Counted from the first letter of the stretch, positions 32,439-41,237 are shown. The stretch is 64,000 nt of DNA from Clostridium sp. 1001275B_160808_H3 (GCF_015550425.1 NZ_JADNAT010000013.1:45872-109871); one strand, 5' to 3'. Notes: generated from the sequence alone by a model not told the origin. Numbers and translations: made by a program.

Positions 32439-34012
32439 TGATAGCAGAGTTAGGATTAGCGACACAATTCTTGTACTATAGTTTAGGCTTAATAGCAACA
32501 GGAGGAGCATATTCTTCATTAAAAAAACATCTTAATAAACAAGATAAATTAGCTAATAATGATATAAAAAACTATAAAGAATTAAATAATATTATTGGCG
32601 AAGATGGATTAAAAATATCTAAAAATATAAGTCTGAAAGAAAAAATAGATTATGAGGGAATATGTTTAATAGGACCAACTGGAGCAGGTAAAACTACATC
32701 ATTATTCTTAAATAATTTACTAGATAATAAATTAAGAGGTAGCTTGATTGTCACAGATCCAAAAGGAGAATTGTATAATCTCACTAGTGGATATCAAAAG
32801 AATATTTGTAAAAGAAAGGTTTATAAGATAGATTTCTCCAATACTGATTATAGTGAAAGATATAATTTATTAGCTAATTGTGAGAATTCAGAGGAAGTTA
32901 TACAACTAGCAAGTAACTTACTATTAAATGGAGCGTTATCAGTAGAATTAGCAAGCGGAAAGAAAACAGGAGGAGTAGAATGGATTCAAATGGCCGAGCC
33001 TTTACTTGCAGCAGTATTACTCTATGTAAAAGATTTAGAGAAACCATTTAATACAATAGAATTTGCATTACAATTAATCCTCAACCTTAATAATGGACAA
33101 CTTAAAGGTTTAATAGATAAATCTAAAAATATAGATGCCATAACTCAATATGATATATTCCTTATGGTAGGTGGAGCAGATAGAACAGAGGGAAGTATTA
33201 AGATAACTTTAGCAAGTAATATGAAGTTGTTTACTACTAAGGATGTCAATAAGATATCAATTAATACCACATTCAATATAGAGGATTTTAGGAAAGAGGA
33301 ATCAATTTTATATGTAATATATCCTGAAAGAAAAAGTGTATATTTAGCGCCTTTTATAGCACCTTTATTTTCACAATTAATAGATAAGCTTATAGATAGT
33401 TATAATAATAAAAGCATACCTATACGCCTTTTATTTGACGAATTTGGGAATATAGGAATGCTTTCTAATATGAGTATCAATGCTGCTACTGTAAGAAGTA
33501 GAAAAATGAGTATAACTACTTGTGTTCAAAGTATTACTCAACTGTATCAAGTATATGGAGAGCATAGCAGTAAATCTATACTAAATAACTTGAAAACAAA
33601 GATTGTACTTCCTGGAATAACAGATGTTGATACAATAAATTATATTTCTAGTCTATGCGGAGTAACAGAAATTAATACTAAAAGCACAAGTTATTCAGAA
33701 CAAAAACAAAGCACCAGCTACTCTAAGACAAAGAAAAAGATATTTGAAGATGGAGAATTAAGAACACTAGAAGATAATACCGCTTTAATAGTAGTTAATA
33801 ATAAGATGCCAGTAATAGATGAAATATCATTGTATTTTGAAACGGAATTAAAAGAAAATGTTATAGAAGAAGTTAAATATAAAAAAATCTCTACAAATAT
33901 ATATAACCTTAAGAAAGAGATAGATAGAATAAAATCACTTAGCAATGAGCAGGAGTTAGAAGATGACAACGCAAGACGAACTTTACGACAAATATTTAAA
34001 GAAGAAAGCTAA
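32438..34012 (+). CDS. VirD4/TraG-type type IV coupling protein
   Basis: The 524-residue protein has a Walker A GPTGAGKTTS near residue 80, VTDPKGELYNLTSGYQ after it, and a Walker B LLFDEFGNIGML near residue 330, followed by ATVRSRKMSITTCVQSITQL, all diagnostic of VirD4/TraD coupling ATPases. Near the N-terminus only one clear membrane segment (LYYSLGLIATGGAYSSL) is seen. Coupling proteins dock a relaxosome to a type IV secretion channel. No secretion genes are visible, so it would depend on a helper element. It overlaps the relaxase gene by 50 bases. Confidence 0.9.
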   Translation: MIAELGLATQFLYYSLGLIATGGAYSSLKKHLNKQDKLANNDIKNYKELNNIIGEDGLKISKNISLKEKIDYEGICLIGPTGAGKTTSLFLNNLLDNKLRGSLIVTDPKGELYNLTSGYQKNICKRKVYKIDFSNTDYSERYNLLANCENSEEVIQLASNLLLNGALSVELASGKKTGGVEWIQMAEPLLAAVLLYVKDLEKPFNTIEFALQLILNLNNGQLKGLIDKSKNIDAITQYDIFLMVGGADRTEGSIKITLASNMKLFTTKDVNKISINTTFNIEDFRKEESILYVIYPERKSVYLAPFIAPLFSQLIDKLIDSYNNKSIPIRLLFDEFGNIGMLSNMSINAATVRSRKMSITTCVQSITQLYQVYGEHSSKSILNNLKTKIVLPGITDVDTINYISSLCGVTEINTKSTSYSEQKQSTSYSKTKKKIFEDGELRTLEDNTALIVVNNKMPVIDEISLYFETELKENVIEEVKYKKISTNIYNLKKEIDRIKSLSNEQELEDDNARRTLRQIFKEES

Positions 34013-34928
34013 TAGGCGTTACAGTTCTGATGCTAGATTTTTTACAGTATTTAGAGTTGGAGAAAAATTTAAAAATAATCCTAATGCTGATTCAATATCT
34101 ATAGATGGATTGGCTAAGTTTGAAAGGCATAACAATAGAAAAGGGAAAGTGCCTAATGCAGATCCTAAAAAGAAACATCTAAATCAAATTCTTATAGGAA
34201 ATGAAAATGTAGAAGAAACTGTTAAGATGTATTTAGAAGGTGTTAAAATAAGAGATAATTCTGTTATTGCAAGAGAAATTATATTAAGTGCTGGAAATGG
34301 ATTTTGGGAAAGGTTAAGTGATACAGATAGGCAAAGATGGATAGATACTAATATGAAATTCTTAAAAGATAACTTTGGAGATAATTGTGTATATGCTGTT
34401 TTACACATGGATGAAACTACTCCACATATCCATGCCTTAATAGTACCAGTTTTCTATAATGAAAAAAGAAGAATATCTACACTTAATAATAGTTTTTACT
34501 TTGGAGATAAAGAAAAGCTTAGTGCATGGCAAGATAAATACACTAACACCTTAACAGATAATTTTGAAAATGTATTTAAGAGAGGTATTCGAGGAAGTAA
34601 AGCTACCCATGTAGATTTAAAGACTTACTATGCACTTATAAAGGAGAATTTAAATGAATTAAATGCAGATGTTATATTGGCTAATGCTAAAGAGAATTTT
34701 ATAAATAAGAAGAAAATAGAAGAGCTCCATGATACTCTAGAAAATAAAGAAGATGAACTAAAGTTAGCAGAAGAAATGGTTAAGAAAAATAAAGAGTTAA
34801 AAGAAGATAAAAAGCTATATGAATATGTAATAAGGAACTTAGCAACTAAATACAATATTCCAGAAGTTGAGGTCTATAAGATTATAAAAAATAAAGATAA
34901 TGGCAAGAATATAGAGAGGGAAAGATAA
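33963..34928 (+). CDS. MobV (Pre/Mob) family relaxase
   Basis: The conserved MobV motif I is visible as KFERHNNRKGKVPNADPKKK (about residues 50-69), and the HUH metal motif as LHMDETTPHIHALIVPV (about residues 147-163). The C-terminal 100 residues are coiled coil. It should nick its oriT and lead a single strand into a recipient. The length of 321 residues is a little shorter than plasmid MobM proteins. A complete relaxase inside a prophage is unusual. A terminator follows at 34913-34944. Confidence 0.9.
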   Translation: MTTQDELYDKYLKKKANRRYSSDARFFTVFRVGEKFKNNPNADSISIDGLAKFERHNNRKGKVPNADPKKKHLNQILIGNENVEETVKMYLEGVKIRDNSVIAREIILSAGNGFWERLSDTDRQRWIDTNMKFLKDNFGDNCVYAVLHMDETTPHIHALIVPVFYNEKRRISTLNNSFYFGDKEKLSAWQDKYTNTLTDNFENVFKRGIRGSKATHVDLKTYYALIKENLNELNADVILANAKENFINKKKIEELHDTLENKEDELKLAEEMVKKNKELKEDKKLYEYVIRNLATKYNIPEVEVYKIIKNKDNGKNIERER

Positions 34929-34944
34929 GTTCTTTCTCTTTTTT
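34913..34944 (+). terminator. intrinsic terminator of the mobilization operon
   Basis: Stem GAGAGGGAAAGA/TTCTTTCTC with one bulge, followed by TTTTTT. Confidence 0.7.
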
Positions 34945-35218
34945 ATGTTAACCAGTTATGTATAGATGGATCATTATAATTAAGCTTGTTATTTACATAA
35001 TGCGAAAAAAACGTAGTAAGTACTCCTTTTTAGAAAGTGGTAGAAAGTAGGTTAACAATATTTATAGAATTTAATAAAAAAATAATGCTCATGCGATTTA
35101 TAGTATGTTAAAGCAACCAACCTTAACTATCAATCACACAAGCGAGATTTTAAAAATGTTATACAAATAGTATTATCTTAATTTTATTTTATTATTCAGA
35201 GTAGGATTAATTTCTACT
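34945..35218. other. non-coding gap with no recognised gene
   Basis: About 270 bases between the relaxase and the XRE gene. I see inverted GTTAACC/GGTTAAC copies about 100 bases apart (near 34949 and 35050) but no open frame with a ribosome site and no strong promoter. It may hold part of a phage or plasmid control site. Confidence 0.4.
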
Positions 35219-35503
35219 CTATTTTTCATATAAATATCTATAGTATCCAGTAATACAATGATTTATATATTTCTCTAAATTTTCATCAGCTTTATAGTTA
35301 TATCGTATATTTGTTCTGCCAACTAAAAAATCTAAACTAACATTATAAAAATCTGCCATTTTTATTAAATTTTCTATATCTGGAGTACGCTCCCCTGTTT
35401 CCCACGAGGAATAAGTTTGTCTAGCTATACTTAATTTTTGCGCAACATCTTCTTGTCTTAATTCTTTTTCATTTCTTAATAGTTTTAAAATACTTGTATT
35501 CAT
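35219..35503 (-). CDS. XRE family transcriptional regulator (phage repressor-like)
   Basis: I choose the ATG at 35503, behind GGGGTG; the longer frame has no ribosome site. The 94-residue product contains a Cro/CI-type HTH: LRNEKELRQEDVAQKLSIAR, then QTYSSWETGERTPDIENLIK and YNVSLDFLVG. It is transcribed leftwards, away from a strong rightward promoter at 35619-35647, the arrangement of a phage repressor and its operator region. The short C-terminus suggests a small repressor without a cleavage domain. Confidence 0.88.
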   Translation of the reverse strand: MNTSILKLLRNEKELRQEDVAQKLSIARQTYSSWETGERTPDIENLIKMADFYNVSLDFLVGRTNIRYNYKADENLEKYINHCITGYYRYLYEK

Positions 35504-35618
35504 ATAAACACCCCAAGAATATTTTACCAAATACAAAAATAAAAACTTTATATGCTACAAAAAAGAGAAAAATATGCAATTAAGAAACCAAAATACGACA
35601 TTAATAGAAAAAATAATA

Positions 35619-35655
35619 TTGTTAAAAGAACGCATGTTTGGTATAATTAAAATGC
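35619..35655 (+). promoter_or_regulatory. strong promoter with inverted repeat
   Basis: TTGTTA (35619-35624) and TATAAT (35642-35647) are 17 bases apart. ACGCAT and ATGCGT flank the -10 and may be an operator for the adjacent XRE repressor. Confidence 0.75.
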
Positions 35656-35683
35656 GTATTATTTAGAGGGGACAGATGACATT

Positions 35684-35773
35684 ATGGATGAAGGTATAAA
35701 AAGGAAGAGGATTGTGTTAAAGATTAAAAAAATAAAAAAAGTACCTAATGACCCAGAAAAAAATGACGAGTAG
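35684..35773 (+). CDS. 29-residue basic peptide under a strong promoter
   Basis: ATG 35684 follows AGAGGGG and a consensus promoter. The peptide starts MDEGIKRKRIVLKIKKIKK and ends in acidic residues. It lies between two leftward XRE genes and ends in a terminator at 35766-35795. Whether it is translated is uncertain. It could instead mark a small regulatory RNA. Confidence 0.45.
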   Translation: MDEGIKRKRIVLKIKKIKKVPNDPEKNDE

Positions 35774-35795
35774 TAAAATTCTACTCGTTATTTTT
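35766..35795. terminator. bidirectional terminator
   Basis: Stem GAGTAG/CTACTC around TAAAATT, with T-rich sequence on the right and A-rich sequence on the left, between the 29-residue peptide and the leftward HTH gene. Confidence 0.7.
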
Positions 35796-36074
35796 AATAT
35801 CAAAGTAATTGCATGGTAGATTAAAAGCTTTGCAGATTTTATGTTTATTTACCTCACTAATAGGTAGCATATATTTTTCATATTTCATAATTGAAGAATA
35901 ACCAATACCAACAAATTTACTAAATTTATATTTATTTAATCCATTTAACATTCTTAACTTATAAATTTTCTGAGAAATCGTGGCTTCTGGAAGGTCTTTG
36001 TATTGCTCGCTTACTGAGTTTTCTAAGTCAGAGAATACTTTATCAAAAGTTGCAGTTTTGTTGACCTTGAACAT
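35781..36074 (-). CDS. HTH (XRE-like) protein at the right prophage end
   Basis: The 97-residue product has a C-terminal XRE-like HTH: KIYKLRMLNGLNKYKFSKFV, GIGYSSIMKYEKYML and an INKHKI-type helix, then a short tail. The N-terminal 35 residues are unassigned. Its start lies 10 bases from the remaining oxidoreductase frame, so it is the last phage gene before the right junction. A role in excision or lysogeny control is possible from position. Confidence 0.75.
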   Translation of the reverse strand: MFKVNKTATFDKVFSDLENSVSEQYKDLPEATISQKIYKLRMLNGLNKYKFSKFVGIGYSSIMKYEKYMLPISEVNKHKICKAFNLPCNYFDIKNNE

Positions 36075-36083
36075 GCTAAACTT

Positions 36084-36569
36084 ATGACTACGTACTATCC
36101 ATTGAAGAAACTAAGAAAAATTAAAGGATTAGAAAATGCAAAATATGTAGATCCATATGCAGGTAGTAAAGGAAATTCAATAAGATATTTATCAGTTGCG
36201 CCAAGAACTAATGATCTAAAAGTAAAAGGCGTAGATAATTTATTTTGTGCAGGTGAAAAATCTGGTCTTTTTGTTGGGCATACAGAAGCAATATGTACTG
36301 GTAGCCTAGCTGGGCATAATGCTGTAAGGCTTGCAATGGGAATACCTCTATTAATTCTACCAGGATCAATAGCTATAGGGGATATAATATCTTATGCAAA
36401 TGAAAAAGCAGGAACAAGAGAAGGTAGAAAAAATAGATATACATTTGCAGGAGCAGAATACTTTAAACGAATGAAAGAATTAGGATTGTATACTGTTGAT
36501 AGAGAGGAAATAAAAGATAGAATTAAAAAGGTTAATTTAGATAAAGTATTTGATCAAAAATTAATATAG
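36084..36569 (+). pseudogene. 3' part of an FAD-dependent oxidoreductase gene interrupted by the prophage
   Basis: The 161 residues (TTYYPLKKLRKIKGLENAKY, then VENLF-type FCAGEKSGLFVGHTEAICTG and YTFAGAEYFKRMKELGLYT) match the C-terminal part of GidA/TrmFO-like FAD-dependent oxidoreductases of about 400-470 residues. The N-terminal FAD-binding part with its GxGxxG motif is missing. The same frame is open for at least eight codons upstream of the ATG. The prophage ends within about 20 bases, so the gene is most likely split by integration, with its 5' part beyond the left prophage end. Confidence 0.8.
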
Positions 36570-36579
36570 TAAGAAGTAA

Positions 36580-36616
36580 GAAAAAGAGAATAGAATATTT
36601 TATTCTCTTTTTCTTT
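36580..36616 (+). terminator. intrinsic terminator
   Basis: Stem AAAAAGAGAATA/TATTCTCTTTTT followed by CTTTAT after the oxidoreductase fragment. Confidence 0.8.
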
Positions 36617-36836
36617 ATATAGAAGCCTTAAGATTGGTTAGTCATTAGGAAATTTTTTCATTTATATAATAGGAACAAAATAAAAAGGATGTCTAGCTGT
36701 AACTTTAGTTAAAGAAATAGATATATTATTACTAATTTGAACATATATTAATAATAAAATAAAAATTTATATTAGGTGGAATAATCTGAATATAAGTGAT
36801 AGAATACTATATATAAATTTGGGACAGGGAGTAGAT

Positions 36837-37418
36837 ATGTTAGACTTTGATTTAATGAATATATTTAATGGATTTATAAGAAATTATGCAAATTTCGGTT
36901 TAAATAAGAATAGTAGTAGATTTGAAGCAGTAAAAAGAGAAATTAAATATTTCATAATGCTTGGACAATTTTTAGGCTATTCAGTAATGCACAAGGGAAT
37001 AAATAATGATGATGAAGCTTCTTTAAGTAATATTGAAGTAGCATGGAAAGATTATGATTTTAATACATTATCCTCAAGTTCTATAAAATTACAGCTTTTT
37101 AGAGAAGATGATTTAGTTAATGATTTGGAGGTAATACAAAACTTATTGTATAAAGTAAAAGAAGATCCCGATAAAGCATATGTACAAATATTAGAAACTT
37201 CATCAAATGCACGTATAGATTATCTTAACAATATAATTAATACGTCATATTTAGAAATAAAAAAAGATATGTTAGTAATTTATATAATTAGGGATATACT
37301 AAATGATAAGAGTTACTATAATGGATATTTATTTGAAAAAGGTAAAATTACTAAGAAAAAGATAGGTATTTGTTATAGTGATGTTGTAGGAGAAAAAAAG
37401 GCTGTTTTTAAGTTTTAA
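36837..37418 (+). CDS. hypothetical protein
   Basis: I use ATG 36837, which has AGGGAG upstream, rather than an earlier TTG. The 193-residue product (starting MLDFDLMNIFNGFIRNY) is mostly helical, with a final beta-like stretch near the C-terminus. No family is recognised. It is the first chromosomal gene past the prophage junction and begins a group of small genes without known relatives. Confidence 0.68.
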   Translation: MLDFDLMNIFNGFIRNYANFGLNKNSSRFEAVKREIKYFIMLGQFLGYSVMHKGINNDDEASLSNIEVAWKDYDFNTLSSSSIKLQLFREDDLVNDLEVIQNLLYKVKEDPDKAYVQILETSSNARIDYLNNIINTSYLEIKKDMLVIYIIRDILNDKSYYNGYLFEKGKITKKKIGICYSDVVGEKKAVFKF

Positions 37419-37458
37419 TATTATCCTTTAATATTTAATATATAAAAGGAGAATAGTT

Positions 37459-37641
37459 ATGGAAATAGAAAAAGGAAAAATACAAGAGATTTGGAACTAC
37501 AATCATAATAAGATAATAAAATATAAACAGGTAATTAAAAATAATACTTTAAATGAAGTTACAGAAATTGAAACAGAAAATTTAAATGAATTAATTAGTG
37601 AAGTTAGGAAACAACTTTATGAATGGAACAGAATTATATAA
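37459..37641 (+). CDS. small hypothetical protein (60 aa)
   Basis: A 60-residue mixed-charge protein starting MEIEKGKIQEIWNYNHNK behind AAAGGAG. No family is recognised. It is 24 bases before the next gene, so the two may be co-transcribed. Confidence 0.6.
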   Translation: MEIEKGKIQEIWNYNHNKIIKYKQVIKNNTLNEVTEIETENLNELISEVRKQLYEWNRII

Positions 37642-37665
37642 ATAAACAATTAAATAGGGGGAAGT

Positions 37666-38199
37666 ATGGGGATTAAAGCCATAAATAAAATAGATTTTGA
37701 TAAAATAGTGAAAATAAAGTTTAATAATATTTTAGATGGATTTGAAAAATTTAATTATATTGAGCTTTATTCTAGAAAATATAAAGAAAATAAAGAAATT
37801 GAAGAGGATTTTATTAAAACATTAGAAAGCTTTTTTGATTTAAATTACGATGAAAATAAAATAATAGTAGATTTTTATAAAAACAAACTAGATAAAGATA
37901 GTATTGAATTTATTGAAAATAATCTTGATTTAGAAGAAATAAAACTATTCAATGAAATTTTAAATTCAGGTACTATAAATGATATGTTTTTTGAAATAAG
38001 TGACAAAAAATACATAAAATTATTAACTAAGTTATGCACTAGAGAATTATTTTTTATAACATTCTATTTTACTAAAGGACCAGTTACAATATGGGGAAAC
38101 TATAATTTAAAGTTTCCACTGTTTTATGATAAAGATAATATAGATGAAGAAAGTATAAAAGATTATTTTATTATTGCAAGAAATAATAATTTATTATGA
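37666..38199 (+). CDS. hypothetical protein
   Basis: A 177-residue acidic protein behind AGGGGGAAG (starting MGIKAINKIDFDKIVKIKF). It has alternating helices and a C-terminal WGNYNLKFPLFYDKD segment that resembles folds seen in immunity-type proteins, but I cannot assign a family. Neighbours give no clear function. Confidence 0.65.
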   Translation: MGIKAINKIDFDKIVKIKFNNILDGFEKFNYIELYSRKYKENKEIEEDFIKTLESFFDLNYDENKIIVDFYKNKLDKDSIEFIENNLDLEEIKLFNEILNSGTINDMFFEISDKKYIKLLTKLCTRELFFITFYFTKGPVTIWGNYNLKFPLFYDKDNIDEESIKDYFIIARNNNLL

Positions 38200-38278
38200 A
38201 CCTTTTTGTAAAAGACATAAATTATACTTGTCTATCATAATAATTAATGTTAGTTTATTAGATAAGTAGGGGATATTT

Positions 38279-38476
38279 ATGAACCATTTAAAGAATTTTA
38301 TAAAAAAAATTAATAATGATGATTTAGAAGAAGATAGAATAGATGAAATAACTTTAAAATGTAAATATTGTAATAAAGCTATTAATATTAAAGATTCATA
38401 CATAGATAAAGAAGATTTAAATATATATTGTTCTAAAAAGTGCTTTATAGAAAATTTAAATTGTAAATATTTTTAA
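38279..38476 (+). CDS. small zinc-binding protein (65 aa)
   Basis: The C-terminal half carries CKYCNKAI, then NIYCSKKCF, four cysteines in the pattern of a small zinc ribbon or MYM-like finger. The N-terminus is a charged helix. Its function is unknown. A terminator follows at once. Confidence 0.65.
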   Translation: MNHLKNFIKKINNDDLEEDRIDEITLKCKYCNKAINIKDSYIDKEDLNIYCSKKCFIENLNCKYF

Positions 38477-38507
38477 AGGGTATCCTTAATTAGGTACCCT
38501 TATTTTT
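38475..38507. terminator. bidirectional terminator
   Basis: Stem AAGGGTA/TACCCTT followed by ATTTTTAT. It lies between convergent genes. Confidence 0.75.
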
Positions 38508-38985
38508 ATGAAGAAATATTTTCTTCAACATTATTATAATTTGGAAATAAGACAATTGTAGATAATCTAAATTCTCCATTTTCCAATAATCTTAAAAACC
38601 ATTTAATATGTTGATTTGATGAACTACCAATTATAGAGTAGTTTTGAGCATTATTTTTATATTTAGGATAAATCATTGTTGATGAGTTATTAAATTCATT
38701 AATTATAATAATACTATACTCATAATCAGTACAAAAATATTTTAAATTGCTTAAATCAATGCTTAAGATGTTATCGTTTATAACAGAAGAGCATTTAAAT
38801 ATTTCACGAGTTTTAATATTTTTTAAAAATACAGATATTTTGTTTGTAGGTAGATAGTTGATATTATCAAAATTTAGAGATAATTTATCATCTTTTAATT
38901 CAAAGGAAATTATATCTTTTTCTAAAATATTAAAATTATTGAGATGTAGTTTGAAAAAATTATCAATATTTCTAGTTTCCTTCAT
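38506..38985 (-). CDS. hypothetical protein
   Basis: A 159-residue protein on the minus strand, starting MKETRNIDNFFKLHLNNF behind AGGAGGAATA. Its composition (many Asn, Leu, Ser; alternating hydrophobic residues such as KLSLNFDNINYLPTNKISVF) suggests beta sheets. No signal peptide, membrane segment or family is recognised. Confidence 0.65.
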   Translation of the reverse strand: MKETRNIDNFFKLHLNNFNILEKDIISFELKDDKLSLNFDNINYLPTNKISVFLKNIKTREIFKCSSVINDNILSIDLSNLKYFCTDYEYSIIIINEFNNSSTMIYPKYKNNAQNYSIIGSSSNQHIKWFLRLLENGEFRLSTIVLFPNYNNVEENISS

Positions 38986-39317
38986 AATATTCCTCCTTAG
39001 AAATACTATATAAGCTGTACTTATATTATTTAAATAAATATAAATACAACTTATATAAGTTTTAAAGCTATTTTGTTAGGTAATTAAACAAATAAAATAT
39101 ATTTATAATATATTGTTATAATTTAATAAACATGTTAAAGATTTTATTTGAATTATATAAGTTTAAATTAATTCTATTAGTATTAAAGTTAGTAAATTAA
39201 TTTAAATAAAATGAAAAGCTTGAAAACATATATATTAACTATAATATTTCTATGGCTAAGAAAAGTTACAAGTTATTTTGAAAGAGAAGTTTTATTAATA
39301 AAAAGAAAAAATGCTGA
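38986..39317. other. AT-rich intergenic gap
   Basis: About 330 bases between the two leftward genes. It is very AT-rich, with no open frame behind a ribosome site and no clear hairpin. The promoter of the 38506 gene must lie at its left end, but no convincing -35/-10 pair stands out. Confidence 0.4.
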
Positions 39318-39707
39318 TTATCTCATCAGCATATCTATCATTATATCTAAGGTAGCTTTAGTTTTATTTAAGTTACTAATATAATCTGCAATATGATTTT
39401 TATAATATTCAACTCCACTGTCTGTAATAGAATATACTTTTTTACTTCTTTTATTTAAAAATTCATCACCAGTCCATGAGCTTTTAACATATCCTTTTAA
39501 TTCTAAGTCATAAAGAGTTTCATATATTGTACTAGATGAAACAGGAAATGGCAGAGAAGTTTCTGAAAATCTATTTCTAAATTCCTCAAGAACCCTATTT
39601 CCAAATATAACATTGCCTTTTGATAATTCTTTTAATATATAGAAGCTATAAAGCATTTTTGTGTTTACTACATTTCTAGGTGCAACTAATCTATTTCTTT
39701 TATCCAT
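39318..39707 (-). CDS. PadR family transcriptional regulator
   Basis: The 129-residue product has the PadR winged-helix layout: KMLYSFYILKELSKGNVIFG, PFPVSSSTIYETLYDLELKG, YVKSSWTG, and KVYSITDSGVEYYKNHIADY, followed by a C-terminal dimerisation helix. PadR proteins repress neighbouring genes, often transporters or stress genes. The divergent neighbour is the Cys/Gly-rich miniprotein gene at 39871, which is a plausible target from position only. The ribosome site is AAGGAGG. Confidence 0.88.
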   Translation of the reverse strand: MDKRNRLVAPRNVVNTKMLYSFYILKELSKGNVIFGNRVLEEFRNRFSETSLPFPVSSSTIYETLYDLELKGYVKSSWTGDEFLNKRSKKVYSITDSGVEYYKNHIADYISNLNKTKATLDIMIDMLMR

Positions 39708-39870
39708 ATAATACCCTCCTTATATATAATATAGTTTATCATATAATTTAATGAATGTACATTTAAGTAATATGCTCGTAAATGATAATAAAAATAAAAG
39801 AAATATTACCGAACACAAACAATATGTAATGAATACAATGTACTATACAAAAGAGTAGGAGTTGATTAAC

Positions 39871-40074
39871 ATGTCAAGAAGATCTTGTTGTAACAGGTGC
39901 TGCTGTAGAAATAACTGTTGTGGCGGAGGATGCTGTAATAACTGTGGTGGCGGATTCGGAGGCTGCGGAGGCTGTGGAGGTTTCGGTGGCTGTGGCGGAT
40001 TTGGTAATTGTGGATTCGGTTGTGGAGGATTCTTTCCATTATTATGGTTATTATTACTAGGTGGCTGTTGGTAG
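39871..40074 (+). CDS. cysteine/glycine-rich miniprotein
   Basis: I use ATG 39871, nine bases after TAGGAG; an upstream TTG touches the ribosome site. The 67-residue product begins MSRRSCCNRCCCRNNCC and contains repeated GGCGG and GFGGCGG units with about 20 cysteines, then a hydrophobic end (FFPLLWLLLLGGCW). Similar CG-rich proteins occur in spore-forming clostridia and may be spore or surface components, or metal-binding. The function is not established. Confidence 0.7.
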   Translation: MSRRSCCNRCCCRNNCCGGGCCNNCGGGFGGCGGCGGFGGCGGFGNCGFGCGGFFPLLWLLLLGGCW

Positions 40075-40082
40075 TAAAATAG

Positions 40083-40107
40083 TAAAAGGATGCATTAGCA
40101 TCCTTTT
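40083..40107 (+). terminator. intrinsic terminator
   Basis: Stem AAAAGGATGC/GCATCCTTTT with an ATTA loop, then TATTATT. Confidence 0.85.
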
Positions 40108-40212
40108 ATTATTAAAATTAAAATCTGATATCAAATACAGATTTATGTAAGAATTTTTTTTTCATATAGGCTAATAATAATTTATAAGTAAAAGATAAAT
40201 AAGGTGGTATAT

Positions 40213-41109
40213 ATGAAAAAATTATATTTAAAAGATGCAAAAATGAATGAAACTATTGAAACTACTTTTATGGTGATAAAAATATTATCTTATGATAAAA
40301 ATGATTTTGTTGCAGTTATTGGAGATAATTCAGGAGAAGTAAAAGCTTATATAAAAAATATAAATACAGTTATAAATATTGGAGATGTTATATTAGTTAA
40401 AGGAAAACTCTTATCAAAATTTAAAGTTAATTTTATAAAAAAGATTTCAGACATAAATATATTGGATTACTTACCTTCAGTTAAGAGATCAATAAATGAA
40501 ATTATGAATGAATTAAATGATATAAGTAAATTTGAATTTAAAAGCTTAGAAGCTAAAACAATTAATGATTATTTTTTTGGTAATGAAGAATTTATAGATA
40601 AATTTAAAAAGGCAATAGGTGGAGTATTTAATCATCATAATTATATAGGAGGTCTAGCTGAGCATACTTTAGCAGTAACAAGCCTAGCACGTGAGTTAGC
40701 TTATAGATATGATTGTAAACATAAAGAAATAGCTATATTAGGAGCAAAATTACATGATATAGGAAAAATAAGAGAAATGGTTTATGATGGACCATTTTCT
40801 TATACATTAGAAGGAGAACTTCAAGGACATATTGTTATTGGGTTAAATATGTTAGAAGAAGCTTTTAATAGCAATAGAGAGATTTATTCTAATGATTTTA
40901 TTAATAGATTAAAGGCTATAATTATTCAGCATCATGGTAAACCTGAATTTGGATCTCCTAAAGAGCCAAATTCTATGGAAGCCTATATAGTTCATTATGC
41001 TGATTATGTTGATGCTACATTAAATAAGATAAGTATAATATCAAATGATTTAGAGAGTGGTGAGTGGAGTAATTTTGATAAAAGAATAAATGGACGAATA
41101 TATATATAA
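40213..41109 (+). CDS. HD-domain 3'-5' exoribonuclease, YhaM-like
   Basis: The first 100 residues are an OB fold (NETIETTFMVIKILSYDKND, VGEVKAYI-type strands), and residues 140-298 an HD phosphohydrolase with HHNYIGGLAEHTLAVTSLAR, AKLHDIGKIREM, IIQHHGKPEFG and YIVHYADYVDA. This OB-HD pair is the YhaM layout, a 3'-5' exonuclease acting on RNA and single-stranded DNA. I use ATG 40213, behind AGGTGG. At 298 residues it is slightly shorter than B. subtilis YhaM. Confidence 0.87.
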   Translation: MKKLYLKDAKMNETIETTFMVIKILSYDKNDFVAVIGDNSGEVKAYIKNINTVINIGDVILVKGKLLSKFKVNFIKKISDINILDYLPSVKRSINEIMNELNDISKFEFKSLEAKTINDYFFGNEEFIDKFKKAIGGVFNHHNYIGGLAEHTLAVTSLARELAYRYDCKHKEIAILGAKLHDIGKIREMVYDGPFSYTLEGELQGHIVIGLNMLEEAFNSNREIYSNDFINRLKAIIIQHHGKPEFGSPKEPNSMEAYIVHYADYVDATLNKISIISNDLESGEWSNFDKRINGRIYI

Positions 41110-41237
41110 TAACGTATATAAATAGTTAATAAATTTTTACAGAAGATAATATTTTATTATTATAATGTCAATAAAATCATAAAAAATAATAAAGTGTATG
41201 ATACAATATATTAATATAATATATTAGAGGTGAAGTT

